64,000 nt of DNA from positions 930,001 to 994,000 of the forward strand of contig OY782746.1 of NCBI GenBank assembly GCA_963678095.2, written 5' to 3'. The position numbers were made by a program, and so were the translations under genes. Positions 58,969-64,000 of the stretch are shown here, piece by piece. The DNA is from G963678095 sp963678095. GTDB taxonomy: Bacteria; Bacillota; Negativicutes; Selenomonadales; Selenomonadaceae. Positions within the stretch are counted from its first letter, which is position 1, and each line of letters opens with the position of its first letter. The notes under the pieces were generated by a model. It ran no database searches. It was given only the letters and a program-made list of their open reading frames with translations, and had not been told where the DNA came from.

Positions 58969-59754
58969 TTATATAATATGTTGTAAAATCCCCAGCTTTG
59001 TATAAATCTGAGCTTTTATCAGACGCAGTTTAAATTCGAGCAAACCAAAGTGCGGCCGCGGGATATTAACCCTCTGCAGCAGGTACGGGTCAGTGGCAAA
59101 AGTATTATAGCCGGCATGTCCGGTTACTGCCCCCAGATATTCACTGTCAGCCAATGTCTTAACTGCGGTATCATTGTAAATTCCATTTGGATAAGAAAGA
59201 AAATACACCGTATGTATGCCGTTCCATTCCAGGATCAGTTTTGATAATTTTATTTCATCTTCTATTTGCGCCTGGTTCATCCCATCAAGGGGGAGATGAT
59301 TCGCTGTATGACTGCCGATTTCCATGCCTCTTGCCTGCATATCACGCAGTTGGTCCCAAGAAAGGTACCCGTCCTGTCCGATTGCATTGGTCACCATAAA
59401 GACAGTCCCTTTCAGCTGGCGTTCCTCAAGAATCGGCAACAATATCGTATAGTTATCGATATAGCCGTCATCAAAAGTCAGTACAACCGGTTTTTCCGGC
59501 AACGTACCTTTCCCTTTTTTTGCCTTCATAAACTCAAGCAGCGAAATCGGCTGATATCCCTGCGCCGCGAGATAATCCAGCTGCTGCTTGAAATCAGCTG
59601 TCGTCACAGCGCAAACGTCATCCTCCTGATCATTGACCATATGATATTCAAGCACCAGTACACCTGTCGGCGGATTGAAAGCCGTATAAACCGCAAACAG
59701 CCCTCCCAGAACCAGCACTACACTAAAAAACTTCACTATTTTCTTCAATTTCAC
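58969..59754 (-). CDS. Polysaccharide deacetylase (NodB domain)
   Basis: 261 residues. One N-terminal helix (about 7-25) anchors it. The catalytic motif VVLTFDDGYIDN (motif 1, about 86-97), the metal site IGSHTANHLPL (His-x3-His) and YPNGIYND are present, so it should deacetylate a cell-wall or surface polysaccharide outside the membrane. The start is GTG at 59754, overlapping the whiA stop (GTGA), so it is coupled to whiA. Confidence 0.9.
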   Translation of the reverse strand: MKLKKIVKFFSVVLVLGGLFAVYTAFNPPTGVLVLEYHMVNDQEDDVCAVTTADFKQQLDYLAAQGYQPISLLEFMKAKKGKGTLPEKPVVLTFDDGYIDNYTILLPILEERQLKGTVFMVTNAIGQDGYLSWDQLRDMQARGMEIGSHTANHLPLDGMNQAQIEDEIKLSKLILEWNGIHTVYFLSYPNGIYNDTAVKTLADSEYLGAVTGHAGYNTFATDPYLLQRVNIPRPHFGLLEFKLRLIKAQIYTKLGILQHII

Positions 59755-60695
59755 AATTGTTCACCTTCGGTTAATTCCCATGCTATTTTTTCTAGTTTGC
59801 GCAACCGGTGATTCATTCCCGATTTGCCGATTCCCAGCAGGCGAGCCAGTTCAAGCAAGGTTGCATCAGGCTGTGCCAACCGCGCTTTAGCCGCTTCCTG
59901 CAGCGGAATTGGGAGCTGGTCCAGACCAATTTTTTTGGCCAGCAGATGAATGACTTCGGTCTGGCGCACCGCTGCATTTACCGTCTTTTGTAAATTGGCA
60001 GTTTCACAATTGACCAGACGGTTTACCTGGTTACGCACTTCCTTCAAATTGCGGGCAACTTCAAATGCCGTTAGGGCTGTTTCAGCTCCCATCATTCCCA
60101 GAAAATCCATGATCGCATCACTTTCCTTGATGTAGACGATGTAATCATTTTTCCTGTCCGTGATACCAGCCGACAAGTAAAACTTATGACATAAGGAGAG
60201 CAGCAGTTCAGCAAAAGGATAGCTACCCGTGACAAGTTCCAGATGATAGCTGCCTTCCGGACGGTTTACTGACCCACCGCCAAGGAAAGCGCCCCGCAGA
60301 TAAGCCCGGCGGCAGCATTGCCGGCGCAAAATAGCGCTGTCACTGCCCATATTAAGACTCGTATTGTGCATAAGGCCTAGCTTTTCGAGCAATTCTCCCA
60401 CTGCAACCGATGGCACCACCTTAACGCAGTAGCTGTTGTTTTTCTTCAGGCGCCGTGACCGGCTGACCATAACCTCCGTGCGTACTGCCCCGCCGCATTC
60501 CTTTAAAAGAGTGAGTGCTTTGCGGGCCACCGCTGCATTTTCAGTCGTAAAGTTCAACCCCAGGCTGCGCTGCCCGCCAAGCGTAACGACCGCGCTCATC
60601 CGCAGCAAGGCAGCAAGCTCCGCCAGCTTACAGCAATCGTCTTCATACATCAGCCGTGCGAGTTCATTTTTCACTTCAGCCGCAAATGACGACAT
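59751..60695 (-). CDS. whiA: DNA-binding protein WhiA
   Basis: 314 residues. The N-terminal LAGLIDADG-like domain (for example RRAYLRGAFLGGGSVNRPEG, about 129-148) and a C-terminal HTH (LPIPLQEAAKARLAQPDATL then LELARLLGIGKSGMNHRLRK) are present. It influences cell division and growth in Gram-positive bacteria. It completes the conserved rapZ-yvcK-whiA cluster. Confidence 0.95.
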   Translation of the reverse strand: MSSFAAEVKNELARLMYEDDCCKLAELAALLRMSAVVTLGGQRSLGLNFTTENAAVARKALTLLKECGGAVRTEVMVSRSRRLKKNNSYCVKVVPSVAVGELLEKLGLMHNTSLNMGSDSAILRRQCCRRAYLRGAFLGGGSVNRPEGSYHLELVTGSYPFAELLLSLCHKFYLSAGITDRKNDYIVYIKESDAIMDFLGMMGAETALTAFEVARNLKEVRNQVNRLVNCETANLQKTVNAAVRQTEVIHLLAKKIGLDQLPIPLQEAAKARLAQPDATLLELARLLGIGKSGMNHRLRKLEKIAWELTEGEQL

Positions 60696-60708
60696 GTTTC
60701 TTCACCCT

Positions 60709-62043
60709 TTATTTCAATTTATTACCGGTTATATAATAATCCTTCACATTCGAATTTGCTTTCAATGTGTAAACCATCTTCATCACATTATGCGATAATT
60801 TATCCGGATCATGGTGAATCACATCGGTTTCGCTGATGATATCGGCCTTGACGAAACCTACTCCCAGAGCATTTAATGCCTCTTCATCAACTTCAACTGG
60901 CATGGCCCCCTTCGCAGCATAATATTCCCTCATGGCCGGTGATATCGGAGCTGCGTTGACCAGTACATAATCAATCGCGCCCACGCCCGCATGGTCGAGG
61001 ATCGCCTTGGCATGCATAGAAGCAGTATAGCCATCGGTCTCACCAGGCTGGGTCATAACATTGCAAATATAAATTTTTACCGCCTTGCTCTGGCAAAGTG
61101 CCTCGGCCATGCCATCGACGAGCAGATTCGGCATGATACTCGTGTACAGACTGCCCGGTCCCAGAATAATTGCATCCGCCGTCTTTAAGGCCTCAAGTGA
61201 GGACTCGACCGGTGCTACATGCGAGGGATGAAGTTGTACCCGTTTAATTCGCTTATGCACCAGCGGGATCTGTGATTCCCCTTTGACAATCGACCCATCT
61301 TCCATGGTCGCATCGAGCCGGACTTCAGCCGTGCTGGCTGGCAGTACCCGCCCCTTGACGGCCAGGACCTTGCTTGATTCCTTCAGGGCCTGTTCGACAT
61401 CGCCGGTAACTTCAGCCATCGCCGCAATAAACAGATTGCCAAAACTATGACCGGCGAGCTCGCTGCTTCCGCCGAAACGGTGCTGAAAGAGTTTTTCCAT
61501 CAATGGCTCGGTATCCGCTAAGGCCACCAGACAATTGCGCAAATCCCCCGGGGGAATAATTCCCAGTTCGGCCCGCAACCGTCCCGAAGACCCGCCATCA
61601 TCGGCAACCGTAACGACCGCAGTCACATTACTAGTGGCCTCTTTAATGCCCCGCAACAGCACCGACAAACCAGTCCCCCCGCCAATAACAGTGACTGCCG
61701 GACCGCGGTTTAACTTGCGTTTCTCGTAAATAAGGTCCACCAGCTTATCCGAATTATCCGGCAAAAGCACATTGATAACCGACCGTATGATCATCCTGGT
61801 CGCCAGCAGCATAATAATGCTGCCGACAGCTACCACCGCAGCCCCGACAATCGTCGTTACCATATAATTATACGTTCCCGTCCAAAGATACACCGTCCGA
61901 AAGATTGCTTCTTCGATATTATCAATGTATTTGTAGTTAAAAATAACAGCCATTCCCAGACTGACCATGATGACTCCGGCCGCAAACAAAAACAGCCAGC
62001 GCTTAAAGCGCATTCCGGGATACAGCCACTTCAATAAATGCAT
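60709..62043 (-). CDS. yvcK: YvcK/GlmR-family gluconeogenesis factor
   Basis: 444 residues, longer than Bacillus YvcK because of two N-terminal membrane helices (about 15-35 and 62-85). The CofD-like core begins VTVIGGGTGLSVLLRGIKEA and continues with TVADDGGSSGRLRAELG and PPGDLRNCLVALAD. Bacillus YvcK binds UDP-GlcNAc and stimulates GlmS; the same is inferred here. It lies between rapZ and whiA. Confidence 0.94.
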   Translation of the reverse strand: MHLLKWLYPGMRFKRWLFLFAAGVIMVSLGMAVIFNYKYIDNIEEAIFRTVYLWTGTYNYMVTTIVGAAVVAVGSIIMLLATRMIIRSVINVLLPDNSDKLVDLIYEKRKLNRGPAVTVIGGGTGLSVLLRGIKEATSNVTAVVTVADDGGSSGRLRAELGIIPPGDLRNCLVALADTEPLMEKLFQHRFGGSSELAGHSFGNLFIAAMAEVTGDVEQALKESSKVLAVKGRVLPASTAEVRLDATMEDGSIVKGESQIPLVHKRIKRVQLHPSHVAPVESSLEALKTADAIILGPGSLYTSIMPNLLVDGMAEALCQSKAVKIYICNVMTQPGETDGYTASMHAKAILDHAGVGAIDYVLVNAAPISPAMREYYAAKGAMPVEVDEEALNALGVGFVKADIISETDVIHHDPDKLSHNVMKMVYTLKANSNVKDYYITGNKLK

Positions 62044-62061
62044 ATTTTCCCCTCGCTCCAG

Positions 62062-62955
62062 TTAATCTTCCGCTTTAGGCAAGCCGATCAGCTTGTTTTT
62101 CAAGAGATCGCGGTGTTCCACATTGACGAGATAGCCGCGGCTTTTTAGAAAATTAGCGATGTGCCGGGCAATGTAAACGGAGCGGTGCATCCCGCCCGTG
62201 CAGCCGACGGCAAGAACCAGCTGACTCTTGCCCTCCTTCACATACTGCGGCACAAGAAACTCTATCATGTCATCGAGTTTTTCTTCAAATTCCTGCGTAA
62301 CCGGCCACTGATGAATGTACTCCGCTACCTCCGGCGTTTCTCCGCTCCGGTAACGCATCGCTTCAATGTAAAAAGGATTGGGCAAAAAACGGACATCAAA
62401 AACCATATCCGCATCAATCGGCATACCAAATTTAAAGCCAAACGACAGGACATTGATGCCCATCTGCTCCGTCGGCGAATTGCCAAACAAAGTCACCAGC
62501 TTAGCCTTCAAGTCCTCTTTTTTCAACTGGGATGTATCAATGATATAGGTAGCCTTATTGCGCACCGTGGCCAGCCGATCACGTTCCCGGCTGATTCCCT
62601 CACTGATGCGGGACCCCGGCGCCATTGGATGGCGGCGGCGGGTTTCCTTATAACGACGGATAATTGCCTCATCAGAAGCATCCATAAACAGCAGTTCGTA
62701 CGGCTGGTTATCGCGATCCATCTGCTCAAGCACATGAACAAACGTGCCAAAAAACTCCCGACTGCGGGTATCAACAATCAGCACAACTTTTTTCACATGT
62801 CCAGCGGAATGCGCGCAAAGCTCGGCAAATTTCGGGATAAATACCGGGGGTAAATTATCAACACAAAAATAACCCAAATCCTCCATGCAGCGGTATGCAA
62901 GGGTCTTGCCACCGCCAGACATTCCGGTAACGATAACTAATTGAAAATCATCCAT
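62062..62955 (-). CDS. rapZ: RNase adapter RapZ / nucleotide-binding protein YvcJ
   Basis: 297 residues. Walker A GMSGGGKT at 11-18, VDTRSREFF and the C-terminal blocks LSFGFKFGMPIDADMVFDVR, LPNPFYI and VAVGCTGGMHRSVYIA-type sequence are present. In E. coli RapZ controls GlmS through RNase E and small RNAs; Firmicute homologues have a nucleotide-binding role that is less clear. GGAGGTGG precedes the ATG. Confidence 0.95.
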   Translation of the reverse strand: MDDFQLVIVTGMSGGGKTLAYRCMEDLGYFCVDNLPPVFIPKFAELCAHSAGHVKKVVLIVDTRSREFFGTFVHVLEQMDRDNQPYELLFMDASDEAIIRRYKETRRRHPMAPGSRISEGISRERDRLATVRNKATYIIDTSQLKKEDLKAKLVTLFGNSPTEQMGINVLSFGFKFGMPIDADMVFDVRFLPNPFYIEAMRYRSGETPEVAEYIHQWPVTQEFEEKLDDMIEFLVPQYVKEGKSQLVLAVGCTGGMHRSVYIARHIANFLKSRGYLVNVEHRDLLKNKLIGLPKAED

Positions 62956-63033
62956 TCTGCCACCTCCATCACAGGCCCTTAAAGTTATCTAATATTATAG
63001 GGCAATCGAGTATAAACTGCAAATCGGGCCAAG

Positions 63034-63837
63034 TCATATCTGCAGTATATATTTTTCAATTGCCCGGCCAACTCCGTCCGCATCACAGCTCGCAGTCACG
63101 AAATCGGCCAAAGCCTTTGCCTCCGGCAGGCCGTTTTCGGTAACAACACTAAATCCGGCATATTCTAGCATCGCCAGATCGTTATCGGCATCGCCGCATA
63201 CCATGATCTCATCGCGACCAACCCCCAAGTGAAGGCGCAATGCTTCAATGCCAACCGCCTTGGTTATGCCTGGCGGCGTCAAATCGACGCTGTAACCCGT
63301 ATTTTGCTGCACATCAATTTTCCCGGAAAATCTCGCTTTAATTTCTCCGGCAATCTGGGCAACTTTCCCCTCCCGGTCACGAACAACAATTTGGATTACA
63401 TCATGAACATACGGCAGGTAGTTTTCGCCGACTGCCTGGACGACAAAGCCCGCTACTGTTTTGTATGAGGCAAACATTTCCGGGCGAAAATCGATGGCAT
63501 AAATCTGATCACCGACATACCACTGTACATACCAGTCATTTTCGCAACACAGCGCCAAAATCTCTTGCACAATATTATCATCATGCAGTTTCATAAACAC
63601 CGGTTGTTTCGCATCGTAAGCCTGCACATGAGCCCCATTGCAGCAGACCAGCGGCGCGTTCGCCCCGATAAGTCCGCCGAAATAAGCGGCTGCCATATAC
63701 ATGCGGCCCGTGGCCAACGTAATGTATACGCCCCGCGCTTTTGCTGCCTGCAGGGCTTTCAAATTGCGCTCGGATATCAGCTTTTTAGAATTCAGCAGGG
63801 TCCCGTCAAGATCCATTGCTATCAGCTTTATTGCCAT
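63034..63837 (-). CDS. Cof-type HAD phosphatase
   Basis: 267 residues from the ATG at 63837, which follows AGGAGGAG; the longer frame overlaps the upstream gene. HAD motif I AMDLDGTLLN, motif II TLATGR, motif III Lys region and motif IV CGDADNDLAMLEYAG are present with the Cof-type C2 cap. It likely dephosphorylates a sugar phosphate or related metabolite. A second HAD gene lies directly upstream. Confidence 0.93.
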   Translation of the reverse strand: MAIKLIAMDLDGTLLNSKKLISERNLKALQAAKARGVYITLATGRMYMAAAYFGGLIGANAPLVCCNGAHVQAYDAKQPVFMKLHDDNIVQEILALCCENDWYVQWYVGDQIYAIDFRPEMFASYKTVAGFVVQAVGENYLPYVHDVIQIVVRDREGKVAQIAGEIKARFSGKIDVQQNTGYSVDLTPPGITKAVGIEALRLHLGVGRDEIMVCGDADNDLAMLEYAGFSVVTENGLPEAKALADFVTASCDADGVGRAIEKYILQI

Positions 63838-63850
63838 CGGATCTCCTCCT

Positions 63851-64000
63851 TTACACCTGCAGCACATAGTCGCGAATGGCCTTGGCCACACCACTGTTTT
63901 TATGATCGTCCGTAACATAATCGCATACGGCTTTCACCTCATCATTGGCATTGCCCATGGCTACACTGCAGCCAGCTGCCATTAACATCGGCAGATCATT
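63851..64000 (-). CDS. Cof-type HAD phosphatase, C-terminal fragment
   Basis: The last 49 residues of a gene that continues past the window end. It reads NDLPMLMAAGCSVAMGNAND and ends KNSGVAKAIRDYVLQV, i.e. HAD motif IV and the C-terminus of a Cof-like phosphatase. It is a paralogue of the next gene downstream, 13 bp away, so the two form a tandem pair. Confidence 0.88.
   Translation of the reverse strand, partial: NDLPMLMAAGCSVAMGNANDEVKAVCDYVTDDHKNSGVAKAIRDYVLQV

Overview
The window reads as chromosome from a Negativicutes bacterium (a Firmicute of the Selenomonas/Sporomusa type). Evidence for a Firmicute: a T-box leader, a cggR-led glycolytic operon, a secG-esterase-rnr-smpB-ssrA block, whiA/yvcK/rapZ, and a SCIFF peptide with its radical-SAM maturase. 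An HlyD-type adaptor and overall GC near 50% suit the Negativicutes, but the genus is not fixed by the sequence. Almost every gene lies on the minus strand; the two clear plus-strand genes are a LysR regulator and a FliD-like protein.

Layout: (1) 1-1.8 kb, mannitol PTS permease followed by the start of its regulator. (2) 2-14.8 kb, an accessory region: an AT-rich TM2-domain gene, the decayed remnant of a serine recombinase, a tightly coupled type III restriction-modification operon (HTH regulator, SNF2-type helicase, DUF4391, HEPN-motif protein, Mod, a 51-residue ORF, Res), and an IS200-type element next to tRNA-Ala(GGC). (3) 15-23 kb, a PfkB kinase, a lone trpB under a Trp T-box, a DUF4405 membrane protein, a TetR-controlled two-permease exporter without an ATPase gene, and an orphan ECF S component. 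(4) 23-41 kb, signalling and transport: a Cache-PAS-GAF-GGDEF-EAL protein, FetAB metal exporter, cysteine desulfidase with a divergent LysR, a chemoreceptor behind a c-di-GMP riboswitch, a POT peptide transporter, a YcgQ/YcgR-type pair, a MalT-like LuxR regulator and an ArsC-like protein.

(5) 40.4-46.9 kb, ssrA, smpB, rnr, thioesterase, esterase, secG and pyruvate kinase. (6) 47.3-50 kb, a stand-alone FliD-like protein and the GGGtGRT protein with its Fe-S scaffold partner. (7) 50-56 kb, the operon cggR-gap-pgk-tpiA-gpmI. (8) 56-59 kb, SCIFF peptide and maturase plus a secreted protein of unknown function. (9) 59-64 kb, polysaccharide deacetylase, whiA, yvcK, rapZ and two HAD phosphatases, the last cut by the window end.

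The part most likely to hold under-described biology is the type III R-M operon: a HEPN-motif protein and a tiny ORF are translationally coupled inside it, and its Mod has an AT-rich central recognition segment. Other notable points are the c-di-GMP riboswitch on a chemoreceptor, the terminator between SCIFF and its maturase, four tandem hairpins at one end of the IS200 element, and a repeated AGTACT motif at the TetR-exporter locus.
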